In this document: positions 21,945 to 32,925 of the stretch, piece after piece | Numbering within the stretch: the stretch's first letter is position 1 | Layout: each line of letters begins with the position of its first letter | DNA from: Paguma larvata | Lineage: Eukaryota > Chordata > Mammalia > Carnivora > Viverridae | NCBI GenBank assembly: GCA_030068075.1 | Contig: CM057824.1 | Span: forward strand, 130,004,414 to 130,068,413 | Direction: 5' to 3' | DNA: 64,000 bases | Program-made: the position numbers and the translations under genes | The notes under the pieces: model-generated | What the model was told of the DNA's origin: nothing | Database searches by the model: none | Seen by the model: the letters and a program-made list of their open reading frames with translations, nothing else

Positions 21945-22135
21945 TTTCACTTTTATTTAAATTCTAGTCAGTTAACATATATGGTAAAATTGATTTCAGG
22001 TGTAGAATTCAAGTGATTAATCACTTCCATATAACACCCAGTACTCCTTCAAACAAGTGCCCTCCTAAATGCCCATCACCCATTTAGCCCATCTCCCTGC
22101 CAGCTTCCCTCTAGCAAGTGACAGTGATTTTAGTA
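21945..22135 (-). mobile_element. Carnivore L1 3' UTR fragment
   Basis: The order 'tctagtcagttaacatatat', 'gtaaaattgatttcaggtgt', 'agtgattaatcacttccata' and 'tgcccatcacccatttagcc' matches the 3' UTR of carnivore L1 in minus orientation. Only a short piece is present. Confidence 0.75.
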
Positions 22136-22259
22136 ATTCGGAAAAGTCTTATTAATTTTTAATGTGAAACGTATACTTGCAAAGCTAACCTTGTTCTCAG
22201 TATAACCAGAAATGGTAGCCAAGAGGCAATAAATAAAAAGGGGCATCTAGTTTGTTGGA

Positions 22260-22261
<2 letters not shown>

Positions 22262-22341
<80 letters not shown>

Positions 22342-22342
22342 T
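22262..22342. repeat. Compound (CT)n(CTGT)n(CT)n(CA)n microsatellite
   Basis: Four pure segments follow each other: (CT)n, then (CTGT)n, (CT)n and (CA)n. Open frames on both strands over this repeat (22197-22532, 22247-22504, 22252-22488) are repeat artefacts. It lies about 40 bp from the tail side of a SINE. Confidence 0.95.
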
Positions 22343-22380
22343 CTTCTGGGACCCAAAAGAAAACTGCTTTTCTGCACACT

Positions 22381-22541
22381 TTTTTTTTTTTTTTTTTAGA
22401 GCAAGAACACCAACGTAGGAGCGGGGCAGAGGGAGAGAAAGAAAGAATGCCTGACTTGGGGCTGAATCCCACAACCCTGGAATCATGACCTGAGCTGAAA
22501 TCAAGAGTCAGAAGCTCAACTGACTGAGCCACCCAGGTGCC
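22381..22541 (-). mobile_element. Feline SINE, shortened
   Basis: A T-run is followed by 'agagcaagaacaccaacgta' and a body missing the 'gctgtcagcac' segment, then 'ggaatcatgacctgagctga' and 'gagccacccaggtgcc'. It is probably an internally deleted older copy. Confidence 0.92.
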
Positions 22542-22679
22542 TTTATTCTCTGAAATTCTGTTGCATGAATTTCCGGAGAATATCTATTAACTGTAACAGA
22601 AATCCACACAAGTTGTACAAGCGCGTTTAGAATGTTAAGAGAATTTAACATACTTGCATTCATGCAAGTTTTTTAATCC

Positions 22680-23015
22680 ATCTAGGAGGAATCACAGACT
22701 CCAGCCCACATCCTTTCTCTGACTTCTGATATCAATTTAAAATGCCACACACTTAGGGAATGTTCTTGACAGGCTAAATCAAAGCCCTCATATCTTCCAG
22801 AACTCTATACTTCCTCATTCTTGGTCTTATCACATTTGAAATTATATATTTACTTTTCGTGGCTGTTTGATTTATGATGTCTACAATTCTCTAAGCCAAG
22901 TGAAGGCAAAGCTGTGTGTGTGTGTGAGTATGTGTGTCTTCCTAGCAAATTTATTGGCCAATTCTAGCACATTGCCTGAGACATAGTAAGTAAGCATTCA
23001 GATGCTTTTTTTACT
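22680..23015 (+). mobile_element. L2 3' region
   Basis: The order 'ctttctctgacttctgatat', 'ttcttggtcttatcacattt', 'gaaattatatatttactttt', 'ctaagccaagtgaaggcaaa', 'tctagcacattgcctgagac' and 'atagtaagtaagcattcaga' follows the L2 3' end, with the final 'cacagtgcctggcacatagt' still readable. A short TG run interrupts it. Confidence 0.8.
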
Positions 23016-23280
23016 ATGAATATATTAATTAAGGCCTTCATTTTATGAAATCACAATTAAATAGTCTGTAAGAAACATTATGTTTCCAAAAACAAACAAA
23101 CAAAAATATCAGAGTGGTTTTGTTAAAGGGAAAGTTAGCAAAGTCCAAGTTGCTTTAATACTTTACAAACAGACTTCATTTTATTAAGCATATTACTACA
23201 GAAAAGTCTCCTTTTTCACCTAGTATAATAATGTCCTTTGAAACATCACCTTGAAGCTTCTCTCATTAAGAATTGAAGTC

Positions 23281-23488
23281 AGGGGGTGCCTGGGGGGCTC
23301 AGCTGGTTAAGCAGCCGACTTCGGCTCAGGTCATGATCTCGCAGTTTGTGAGTTCGAGCCCTGCATTGGGCTCTGTGCTGGCAGCTCAGAGCCTGGAGCC
23401 TGCTTCAGATTCTGTGTCTCTTCTCTCTGCCTCTCCCCTTTTCATGCTCTCTCTCCGTCTCTCAAAATTAAATAAAAACCTTAAAAAA
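23281..23488 (+). mobile_element. Young feline SINE
   Basis: A full-length copy with CpGs in the head and 'gagttcgagccc' at the B box. The perfect 13-bp target duplication aagaattgaagtc lies at 23268-23280 and 23489-23501. Confidence 0.96.
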
Positions 23489-23520
23489 AAGAATTGAAGT
23501 CTGTTTCCTCATCCTTTTAG

Positions 23521-23668
23521 TACAGACTTGCAGTGGATTTTCCTTGGCCAGTAGACGGACGTGGAAGTGACAAGATGCTAGTTACAAGCCCTGGCCTCTC
23601 ATGCCACCGAAAGCCTGAAACCAGGCAGTTAACAAGGAAGGGCAGCCTGCTGCAGGTTAAGCCACCAG
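23521..23668 (+). other. Candidate cryptic exon (speculative)
   Basis: Seen directly: a pyrimidine-rich acceptor, gtttcctcatccttttag, ends at 23520, and a consensus donor, CAG|GTGAGA, begins at 23669. The 148 bases between are open in one frame, with no stop until 23730. Local CpG content (about 10 CpGs in 23540-23860) is well above the rest of the window. The translated text has no domain I recognise, and the opposite strand is also open over most of it, so low stop density from GC content may explain the frame. It could be a lncRNA exon, an unrecognised CpG-retaining LTR, or chance. Confidence 0.2.
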
Positions 23669-25014
23669 GTGAGACAGCAGTGAGTCTTGGCTGCAGCATT
23701 CCTAGATCGTCAGCTCCGGGGGGGGAATGACAGCTGACCCCCGACGCATATATCCAGTCAAAATCAGGCCTACACATTGGTCCGCACCATTTCCGGTAAA
23801 CACTAGGCTTGTCAGAGTTAATAAAGGGCTATTGCTTTATGTCGCTGGGATTTGCAGAGCAATACCAAGGATGGTAATACCAAGAGTGATAATTATAAAG
23901 AAATATATCTTGAAGAAATATAAGTAAACCTAAATCTAATTAGTCCCAAGTATATTCTGGCTTCTACGTGGTATTTCGTTTGAATGAACACCTATTCAAA
24001 TGCCAAAATAATTAAAAGCAAGAAAATGGTTAATATATATTTTTGAACAATGTAAAGGGAGGCTATTACATTATTAGTAGTTAGTAGAACATGTTAAAAA
24101 TCATGGAAATTAGTAAATATTTATCTTCCCTCTCAACCCTGTTCACTTCTCCCTTTGCCCACATTTTGCCTTTCATTAATCCACAACCTCTTTCCAAAAA
24201 CCTATCAAAACTGCCTAAAAGTTTTGACCAAATATTTGCCAATAAGCTACCTTTGAATAGAAAACAACTTCTTTGATTTTATGGCCTCAAGAAAGTTTCA
24301 CAAAAGCAATATCATATCTTTTTGAAATATGTGTTTTAATAATCCTTTTATAAAAAGACAAGGAAATTGAGACATGGGTTATTTTATAATGAGATGTTGG
24401 TGAATTCCAGTCTTGCCATTGATATGACTGCTTTAGATTTAAAAAACTGACATGCAAAATCTTACAAAACAATAGGAGTTTTCTTATTATCTTTTGCCAA
24501 ATAATTTCCCAGGATTTGTTTCTTAACACAAGCATATTTCTTAACAGTTCTATTTAAGATATCTTAAATAACTGCACACGATTGTGAAATATGTCAGATT
24601 TGACCTTACCTGTCACTGGGGAGTTGTTACTAATTTTCCAGTGGCTGAAGAGTTTAACCTAATGTAGTCTTAATTCTGAGTGCAAAGATCTGGAGAAGGA
24701 TGATCAAAGTAAACACATACTTAGATGCACACACACGGAGTCACCTTTAATTCGTCAACTAGGTAACCAACACAGTCTATTCAATTTTATGGGTGGTCTT
24801 GGCTCATAAACATCGAGTCGTAACCAAGAATCATTTCCAAAAAATGTCCATTCAATTTCTGAACTGCTGTGCTTACAGTTGACGAACTTTAGGAGCACAC
24901 TTTTATGTTTAAAAGCATATCTTTTTATAAAGCATATTGATTCAAAAATGCCTTTAAATAAAGGAGAGAGAATGCTGGAAAGGACCAGTTACCAAAGCCA
25001 TATAAGACCAGCCT
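23669..25014. other. Unassigned stretch
   Basis: The first 200 bases continue the CpG-raised patch ('ccccgacgc', 'gtccgcacc', 'ttccggtaa', 'gtcgctggg') and contain 'gttaataaagggc'. The rest is AT-rich with no gene or named repeat. Confidence 0.4.
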
Positions 25015-25317
25015 GGAGGTGCCTGGGTGGCTCAGTGGCTTACAAGTCTGACTCTTGGTCTTGGTTCAGATCAGGATCTAATGGTTCTGGGATGGAGCCC
25101 TGCATCAGACTGTCAGCTGACAGGGAGGAGCCTGCTTGGGATTCTCGTTCTCTTTCTCCTTCTGTCCCCCGTCCCTTGTTTGTGTGTGCTCTCTCTCTTT
25201 CTCTTAATTTTCTCTCATTCACAAAAAGAAAAGAAAAAAAGAAAAAAAATTCTCCCTGACCCCCTCCCCCTGCTCCTGTGATCTCTCTCTCAAAAGAAAA
25301 AAATAAATAAATAAAAG
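25015..25317 (+). mobile_element. Feline SINE followed by a second truncated SINE tail
   Basis: A full SINE starts 'gaggtgcctgggtggctcag' and reaches its A-rich end near 25249. A further 'ctccctgaccccctccccct', 'ctctctctcaaaag' and 'aaataaataaataaa' at about 25250-25317 repeats the SINE's own 3' end. This looks like a 5'-truncated second insertion or a tail duplication. Confidence 0.85.
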
Positions 25318-25439
25318 GAGAAATTCTATTTCTCTGCTAAAATTTTGAACCACTTGTTAGAATACTCTTAAAGAACAGGATTGTAAGCTCCTACAAAGTG
25401 AGCTTTGATGATATAAGTAATAATTATGATAAAAACAAT

Positions 25440-25590
25440 AATAGCTAAAATACTATGGCTTACTACATGCCTCTCACTTCCATTAAATATTTTAATCATT
25501 ATGGAAATATAAAAAGGTAGGTCCTGAATTATCCCCATATTCAGATGGGGATATGTAGGCACAGCTAGGAGTTAAGAAACAAATAAAACC
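25440..25590 (-). mobile_element. MIR SINE relic
   Basis: 'tactacatgcctctcacttc', 'tattttaatcattatggaaa', 'aaggtaggtcctgaattatc', 'cccatattcagatggggata' and 'cacagctaggagttaagaaa' follow the MIR minus-strand consensus order. Confidence 0.65.
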
Positions 25591-25639
25591 CCCAGTATTA
25601 AACATGATAACCTTACCCTTAAATTAATGCTTTTGTTTC

Positions 25640-25805
25640 AGACTTCGCAAGCTGGTTTTCCTCCTCTAATGACTCTTTAACCTCTCTGTGCCTCTGTTTA
25701 TCAACTGAAAATGGAACTCGGAAAATAATCTACCACATGGGCTTACTGTGAAAACTGAATAAAGTATAAAATGGTCAGCACAATATTTTAGCATTCAGTA
25801 AAATA
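25640..25805 (+). mobile_element. MIR SINE relic
   Basis: 'ctttaacctctctgtgcctc', 'tgtttatcaactgaaaatgg', 'gggcttactgtgaaaactga' and 'ggtcagcacaatattttagc' match the MIR core and 3' end on the plus strand. It lies head to head with the minus-strand MIR just upstream. Confidence 0.75.
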
Positions 25806-26238
25806 AAATTTCTTATTAACATTAGTAGTATTTTATCAGTTTTGATGTAGGACTTTCTTTTGATCATGGAACTTTAAAAAATAATCAAATTTTCCATGTT
25901 TTGTTAATTTTCAGGCAGCTCAAAGGGCAAACATATTTCAATGTTAGTTTTTTTTTTAGTATGCAGGTTTCTTGTATAAATATCTGCAATCATCACTATT
26001 TCTCACTTTTGTTATTTATTATTTGATCTCATTTTTATGATTTCATGGTTTCATTAATCTCATGTCTCGTCATAGGGCAACTTCATATTGTCCATGGAAA
26101 TAAGTCCATTTATCATGAGGACTTTTCTTTTGACTGTTAAAATTAAAGACCCAATTGTAATGGGTTCAAAACAAAACTCTGGGGTTTGTTCTCTTTCTCA
26201 CCTTAATCAAGTAGAGAGATAGATTACAAAGGCTTCTT
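25806..26238. other. AT-rich stretch with nothing recognised
   Basis: No gene or named repeat. The last bases (26226-26238) are the target duplication of the next SINE. Confidence 0.5.
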
Positions 26239-26449
26239 TTTTCTTTTAAGTTTATTTATTTTTGAGAGAGACAGGGAGAGAAAGAACAAGCAGGGAAGGG
26301 GCAGAGAGAGGAGAGAGAGAGAGTCCCATCAGACTCCACACTGTCAGCACGGAGTCAGATGCAGGGCTTGAACTCACAAACCCAACCATGAGATCATGAC
26401 CTGAACCAAAGTCGAACACTTAAAGGACTGAGCCTCCTAGACATCCCTG
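26239..26449 (-). mobile_element. Feline SINE
   Basis: A minus-strand copy from 'ttttaagtttatttattttt' to 'gagcctcctagacatccc'. The flanks share an imperfect acaaaggcttctt / atacaggcttctt duplication. The diverged head suggests an older copy. Confidence 0.92.
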
Positions 26450-27690
26450 GAGATACAGGCTTCTTAACTGTATCTGCTTCATCATTGTTAGTCTGTGTCT
26501 TCTCTCCAGAAGGTTGAAGAGTGAATAATGGAGTGACTGACTTCTATCCCCAAGGTCAAGTGGTTGTGAATCCATTAGGGAGAAGGAGAGGATCAAGGGG
26601 CAAAGGGCCATTACTATGAGTTGATTTCCTGGAAATTAACCTCCAAGGATTTTCCCCTATTTTTCAATTATCATCTGCAGTAGAAAAGAACTTTGAAAAA
26701 TGAAATACTTTTGCTAGATACATTGACACCTCATATAAGTTCCTGGTTTTGTTACTGACAACAACAACAAAAAAAGCAAAAATGAGTAGGGCTTAGGCCC
26801 CTAGATGTTTTGTCAAAGCAAAGAAGAAATGACAGAGGATCTATGCATAGAAGCAAAGCCTGTCCACTACAGACAGCTTTTCTATAAAAAGATTCCTGAA
26901 ACTGTTCTCAGGAAAATTCCATAAAAATCGCAAGAGAGATACTTCTCACTTTATGCCTGCTTTAATTTATGCCTTTGGTGAGTGGCTTAACCTGGGGCAT
27001 GCAGAAACTTAAGAAGTGATATTGTGTATTTATGTATCTTGAGTAAAGGTGGTCTGCAAGTAGTGATGTTATTTTGAGATTAAGTAAGGGGCTAAAATTT
27101 TCATTTTGTATGTTTTGGGGACATGTCTTAAATTTTACTTTATGAGTTCTGGATTTATTCAAACCTATAGGACTTTTGCATAATAAATGGGGCCGCAGGG
27201 TAGAGCATATACTGATAGTCCAAATGCCCCGTGCCCTTTGGTCGTACATTCTGATTAACTGCTACTCGTACTGATACCCTACATCAAGTTGTGACAGAAT
27301 AATATTCTAGCACTTTCAGAGTTCAGTTCATTTTAAGTTGTTTTGTCAATCAATGGCTTGCTGTTCTTAACAGACTTGAAATTTAAAAACCAGTCTTCTT
27401 ATCAAGGAAATTTTTTATATAAATTTCACTTAAATTCTTTGGTTCAGGAGTATTCTCAGACGGCTTTTGAGGAAACATTCTTTGCACAGTCATGAAATCT
27501 TATGGCACTAGATCTATCCACTGATCTATCAACAGGCAATAATGCTTACTTTATTGTTATAGTAAATGACAATTGTTACTGATCTACGATATAAGAGCAA
27601 TTATAGTTTGTTCCTAGAAGAATAAAGTTCTCATTCCTGTCTTCCTAGAAAGAAAACAAGTATGCAGATGATTAAGTATATTCTCAATCC
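26450..27690. other. Unassigned stretch
   Basis: About 1.2 kb without a repeat I can name. A 95-codon minus frame (26962-27249) has no recognisable features. Confidence 0.45.
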
Positions 27691-28200
27691 TCATTTTGTC
27701 ACTTATTCATCTATTTTGTGACTCTAACATGCTAGGTGATCTTGTGTCCTGTGGATATATAACAGTGAAGAAGAGGGACAAGTTTCCTGCTCTTTAAGGC
27801 TTATATTCTAGCTGTGGGGAGAATACGATATAAGTAAGCAAGTATTTAGGCAAGATAATTAGGATGAATGACAAGTGCTGTGAGTAAATAATACAAAATA
27901 ACAGAGTTGTTCAAGTTAGAAGCTCAGGGAAAGCCTCATAAGGGGTTTGCATTTGGGGTGGTACCTGATACAAAAGAAGAAGCTATGTGTAAAGGTTAGG
28001 AGGAGAACTGTCCCAGGCAGAAAGGATGAATTCAAAAGCCCTGAGGCTGGATGGTTTCCATGAGCAAAAACAAGATCAGGATGTCTGCAGACGTATGAGA
28101 AAACCGGAGAAAACCATGCGAGGTGACAACAGAATGGTGGCTTGTGAAGACATCAGACTATCTGAGTGAAATGGAAGTTTTTGAGAATGTTGACAAGGGC
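27691..28200 (+). mobile_element. Old mammal-wide interspersed repeat, family unassigned
   Basis: Text such as 'gtggatatataacagtgaag', 'aagtttcctgctctttaagg', 'cttatattctagctgtgggg', 'gacaagtgctgtgagtaaat', 'cagggaaagcctcataaggg' and 'tcccaggcagaaaggatga' is a familiar ancient dispersed repeat of mammalian genomes (LINE-type 3' region). I could not fix the family without a search. Confidence 0.5.
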
Positions 28201-28890
28201 CAACATAAGAACTTTGGCCACTTCTGACTAGTAAATTCAAATGTTAGCCCCCCCACTTTGAGCAGTGAAGGGAGCAGGTGCACGGCTCAGCCAATGGTTC
28301 GATTGAGGGTTCAGGGTCGTGGATGAATTCCTAGAAGGAAGAGTTTGTAATTTGGGCTTAGATCATCCTTTTTGAATAGGAAGTGGATTTTCCAAAGTAG
28401 GACAGGCACAGAGTTGATTTTAAAGGTAGGAAATGCTGTCACAGAGAAGCATGGGTACAAAAAGGAGAGTGAGGTGAGGAACTGGGAATAGCCTTAGGAA
28501 GAATCTCCCTCCCCCCAAATGTTTTTATTTTCTGAATAATTTCCTTTGTACTATATATTTAAAAATCTTACTTCACATTTAATAAAATTTTTCCCTTCAG
28601 AGTAATCAATTTTAGTTTAATCAGAAATTCAATAAAGCTCGATACATCCTTCCGAGAATGGTATAAGAGGGAAAGCTGCAAAAAAGAAGTACAACTTACC
28701 TACAGTCACTGACAATCCTTGAGGAAAGAGCAGCATCCTATGATGTAGTGTGACCAGAAGTGAGAGAGAAGGACAGGGAAGGCAGTGAGAAGCAGGAACA
28801 TGAAAGGCCTGTGTGCAAATAAGAGGAACACTTGAGGCTGAGGCAGCTTCTAAGCTGATGCTTCAAGAGGGATAGTACCGAGGAGAGGGA
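28201..28890. other. Unassigned stretch
   Basis: It may hold further decay of the upstream repeat ('gtaggacaggcacagagttg'). No gene was seen. Confidence 0.4.
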
Positions 28891-29110
28891 GGCGGCACTT
28901 GGGTGACTCAGTGGATTAGGCATCTAACTTCAGTTCAGGTCATAATCTCACGGTTCGTAGGTTCAAGCCCCATGTTGGGCTCTGTGCTGACAGCTAAGAG
29001 CCTGGAACCTGCTTCAGATTCTATGTCTCTTCTCCTCTGCCCCTCCCCCACTCATGCTCTGTCTCTCTGTGTCTCTTGAAAATGAATAAATGTCAAAAAA
29101 AAAAAAAAAA
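28891..29110 (+). mobile_element. Feline SINE
   Basis: A full-length plus copy starting 'ggcggcacttgggtgactca' and ending in a pure A-run at about 29095-29110. No obvious flanking duplication was found, although 'ggatagtac' upstream resembles 'ggacagtat' after the tail. Confidence 0.93.
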
Positions 29111-29214
29111 GGACAGTATGTAAAAGCTCTCCTTTCCCCACACCAGTTTTAAAAGAATGGAGTGAGTTTATGCACCTGGAGGGAATATTCCAGGGTACAG
29201 TCAGAGTGTCATTG

Positions 29215-29840
29215 AGTCAGTGCCCTTCATTCCATTCAGCATTCATTTAAAAAATTAGGAATTAAATATTAAGTTTTTACCAGGCAGTGGGATACGTACT
29301 GAGGGTAGAGAGAGAGATACAGGATTAAGACCCTGATCTGGAGCTCATGAGCTCCTGGGAACCTGAACTAAAAAGGTAGCTTTTACGACCACGTGTGATA
29401 CGTATGTTGATAAAAGGGCAGAGGATGAAATTCTCCAATAAAAGTCTAGAGGAAAGCCTTTATATTGACTGAGTTGGAACAAAGAAAACTGCATGAGATG
29501 TGTCTTGGTAAATGAGTAGAGAATGACCAGATGTAAAGGGGAAGGAAGGGCCTTACGACCCTAGGGAACAACAGGTGCGCAGGGGCTGGCCACCATGGCA
29601 CACATCCTGCGTGAAGGAATTGAATGACATTGACATGGCTGAGGTATATGGTGAAGCAGAGAGAATTTCAACCTGTGATGAGGAGGAATAACTTGTGAAT
29701 CATCTGGAATTCCAGAGTAAGGAGTCCAGACTTTGGTCCAAATGTTATGGACAAAGTGGAAGATTTTAGGAGAGAGCCAACATCCATTTTAGAAAGGAGA
29801 AAGATCACTTAGGAGAAATAGGCTATCCATTCGAGGCTCA
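29215..29840 (+). mobile_element. Old mammal-wide interspersed repeat, family unassigned
   Basis: 'cattcagcattcatttaaaa', 'ccaggcagtgggatacgtac', 'gatacaggattaagaccctg' and 'ctggagctcatgagctcctg' belong to the same kind of ancient LINE-type repeat as 27691-28200. It is diverged and non-coding. Confidence 0.45.
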
Positions 29841-31263
29841 AGGGGACTGTGTCTGAGAAACACAGTGCACTGATACTCAATAAAACCCGTTTAAGGGAAT
29901 AACATAAGATAATATGGTACTGTTTCCCCTCGTTTCCCTTCCACGTGAAGGGAAAATGAAATGATACCAGTAGCCAGCACATAAGTAACCAGTAAGTGTC
30001 CGTAAAGGCATTCCCCTCCAGATTTCCTCACTTCTTTGAGATATTTTTCTTGGCTAGTCATCCATGTCTGATTATCTAGCCTTTTTGAAGTATCACTACT
30101 TATTTTTCAACTCCTTCAGATCCTTGTCTGGTAAGTAAGTTTTCCCTGTCTTTGCACTTATCCACCAATAAAAAAAAATTCTTTTCTAAAGGCGTGTATC
30201 TTAACCTTCAGTACCCCTTGAATTTCTCCATCCTATGAGACTTATAAAAAAACCTTGTTCTTTAATCCTGTTTAAATCTACTTTCTGGAAGAGAGCTATA
30301 GTGTTGCCTAACCCCCACTCCCATTCTGCTTTTGAATTTTCAGCTCTATTAGTTCCTGGTAAGTTCTGTACCGATTACATCATGCAGTTCTCCTGGGTAC
30401 ACAAGAATCAAATAAAGAAGCTCAGCCACCCATGTCAATTCCTGTGCTTTTTACAACAGAGAATCTTTCCTAATTAGCAGTTGTCGGGTTGGTTCAATTC
30501 CCTTGTCACCACCAAGTTCTGCACCTTGACTACCAAAAAGCTGTTTCTAGATGAGTGTCTGATTACTTCCTCTGACTCTTGCTGTATAGTAAATAATTAA
30601 TAGTTTCCTTTAATCTGATCAATATTGTCCATTGGTGTCTAATTACCTATATTTCTTTATTTTTCTCTTTGACCTGATAGCTGATATATAGCAAACCTGT
30701 CTTTAGTTTGTGTGTTTCTGAATGTGTGGTTTGTAAGAGTAACTATGTAATATTTTTGAAAGAAAAATACTGTCTTTTCCCTGTCTTCCCCACCTCCTCC
30801 ATATAATCGTATATTCGCATATTTATTGTCTTTCTGGTTAGCCTAAGAAAGACATCACATTGGAAGTATATTTTATGCCAGAAAGTCTCTGTTGTGAGCA
30901 AGGAGGCTGTTTCCTACTTCAAATTTCAGACTTTGGGAAAGGTCACTCTTTGGGGTGATCCAGGACCAACATTTTTGTTTGCAACGAATTAAGAACATAA
31001 GTAAGCATGGCCAGGCAGCCAGCTCCTCTGGGTACACCCTTTCAGGTCCTTCATAGTGTGAGAGTTCAGCTGAGAGTTGAAAGAAACGACTTGTGAGTGT
31101 CTGTGGCTGAGGCATTGTTGGGGAGAGAACCATCCAGACGGAGTCAAAGTGAGAATATGACATTGTGATAATATTATTTGTAAGAAGTATGGAGATTGCT
31201 CTTTGTTCCAATTTCTGACACAAAGCTCCCCAAACCATTGGAATTTCCTAAGTGATAAGAGCA
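29841..31263. other. Unassigned stretch
   Basis: No SINE or named LTR is visible. Minus-strand frames of 121 and 91 codons (30873-31264) overlap each other in different frames, lack domain features and partly run towards the LTR block. I treat them as chance. Confidence 0.45.
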
Positions 31264-32170
31264 ATAACGATGTCTTTTATTATGTTAAGGGGTGACTTTT
31301 AGAAAGCACCTAGGTACCCTAAGGATGGGGGCTGGTTGCCAGTGGAGCCAACCTTGTTATTAGAGTGTTTGGACTTTTAGTCTTACCCCCCTCACCTGGG
31401 GGAATGGAGTTGGGCTGGAGGTTGAATCAATTGCAGTGGCCAGCGATTTGATCAATCATGCCTATCTAATGCAACCTTCATTAAAACCCAAAGGGACTGG
31501 GTTCAGGGAGCTTTCAGGTTGGTGGACAGGTAGAAATGTAGGGAGAGTGTTGCACTCAGAGAGGGCATGGAAGTTCTGTACCTTGTCCCTCTACCTCATC
31601 ATATGCATCTCTCTCCTCTGGGTGTTTCTGAATTATATTCTTTTATAATAAAACTGATGATCTAGTAAGTAATATATTTCTCTGAGTCCTGTGAGCTGAT
31701 CCAGCAAATTAATTGAACCAAAGGAGGGAGTCTTTGGTACTTCCAATCAATCTATACCCAGTTGGTCGAAAGCACAGGTGACAACCTAGGCTTAGGACTG
31801 GTGTTTGAAGGGTGGGAGGACAGTCCTATGGGACTGAGCCTCTAACCTGTGGGATTGAATGCTATCTCCAAGTATATAGTGCCAGAATTGAGTTAAATTG
31901 TGGAACACCCACCCAGCTTGTACTGGAGATTTCGATCTGCGGGGAAACTCCCTAACCTCACACTGGAAATGGTAGCAGAATCATTTTAAGATACTCACCA
32001 CAGTCTTCACCAAGGAGAGACAGTAGGGACATGAGCCATCTGACCTTAGCCTTTCTGTCCTGACTGAGCTGACAAAGTGGAGGCTGCAGTTTCTGTCCTG
32101 ACTGAGCTGACAAAGTGGGGATGTTTGCAGCACTTGACAGCCAAATTCCACTCAGTAGTGACACTGTTCA
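31264..32170 (+). mobile_element. ERV-type LTR block with a polyadenylation signal
   Basis: The layout suggests an LTR on the plus strand. AATAAA lies at 31647-31652, followed by a U5-like run ('tttctctgagtcctgtgagc', 'gcaaattaattgaaccaaag', 'gtcgaaagcacaggtgacaa', 'gggactgagcctctaacctg'). It has no open frame of note. The family is not assigned. A 29-bp tandem duplication lies at 32052-32118. Confidence 0.5.
32052..32118. repeat. Perfect 29-bp tandem duplication
   Basis: The unit starting tttctgtcctgactgagctg occurs at 32052-32080 and 32090-32118 with no mismatch and a period of 38. Perfect identity in otherwise diverged LTR DNA points to a recent local duplication. Confidence 0.92.
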
Positions 32171-32189
32171 ACTTTACAGAGTCCTGCGC

Positions 32190-32925
32190 CCCCCAAAACA
32201 GCAACAGTCAAGAAATTCACTAACCTTTCTGTGTTCCTGAAATGGCTAACTGCAAAGAGTCACCCTTCCTGCTATGACTTAGACAAGACCCATGAGTAAT
32301 CCCTGCTTTACCAATGACAAGACCACACTAAAACTCTCCAAATTCTCCTTCTTTGTCTCTTAAATGCTGAGTCAAACTGTTTATTCCCACTGAGCAATCT
32401 GGACAAAATGGCCACTAACTTGACCAAACTCGACTCAAGACTTCTCCTTTCCCAGGCCTCTGAACCTTCACCCACTGAGTGATTGGTTGCAATAATGGAC
32501 ATGCCCTGTTCCACAGCATTTCCTGAGGACTGGGTGACCTCAGGGGAACATGTCCCCCACCCCCGTCCACTGGCCTGTCACACCACCACCCATCCCACTT
32601 CCCCACACCTGGTTATTTCTAGTTTGTTTACTCCTCTCTGCAAAAGAAAAGCCTTTTTCGACCATTTGGATATGCTTGCAGAGCTCCTGGTGGATTTGCT
32701 ATTCTGCAGTAATCCCCCAGCCCTATCGCCAGAGGGTCCTGACTTGCCACAAAAACCTTCCTCCCTTTACTCCAATGTATATGGTAGAATAATATATAAT
32801 ATATTATTTATATATTACATATATATATATATATTACAGTAGATATATATATTTCCTTATTTTTAAGTAAGTTCCTCTTCACCAAAGTCTGGATTTGTTT
32901 TTATTTGATGGTATACATCCAAGGA
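32190..32925 (+). mobile_element. Second ERV-type LTR block, related to 47280-47690
   Basis: 'aaaagaaaagcctttttcga', 'ggatatgcttgcagagctcc', 'gcagtaatcccccagcccta' and, after an AT repeat at about 32785-32852, 'cttcaccaaagtctggattt' run parallel to the block at 47280-47690. They appear to be R/U5 ends of one old LTR family. The overlapping frames (32308-32842) are not genes. Confidence 0.5.
32785..32852. repeat. (TA)n-rich tract
   Basis: A degenerate TATA/ATATTA array lies within the LTR block, separating its R-like part from its U5-like end. Confidence 0.85.

Noticed and set aside
22197..22532. 111-codon minus frame with CVCVCV and RERERE segments
   Set aside because: It is a compound CT/CA microsatellite joined to a SINE.
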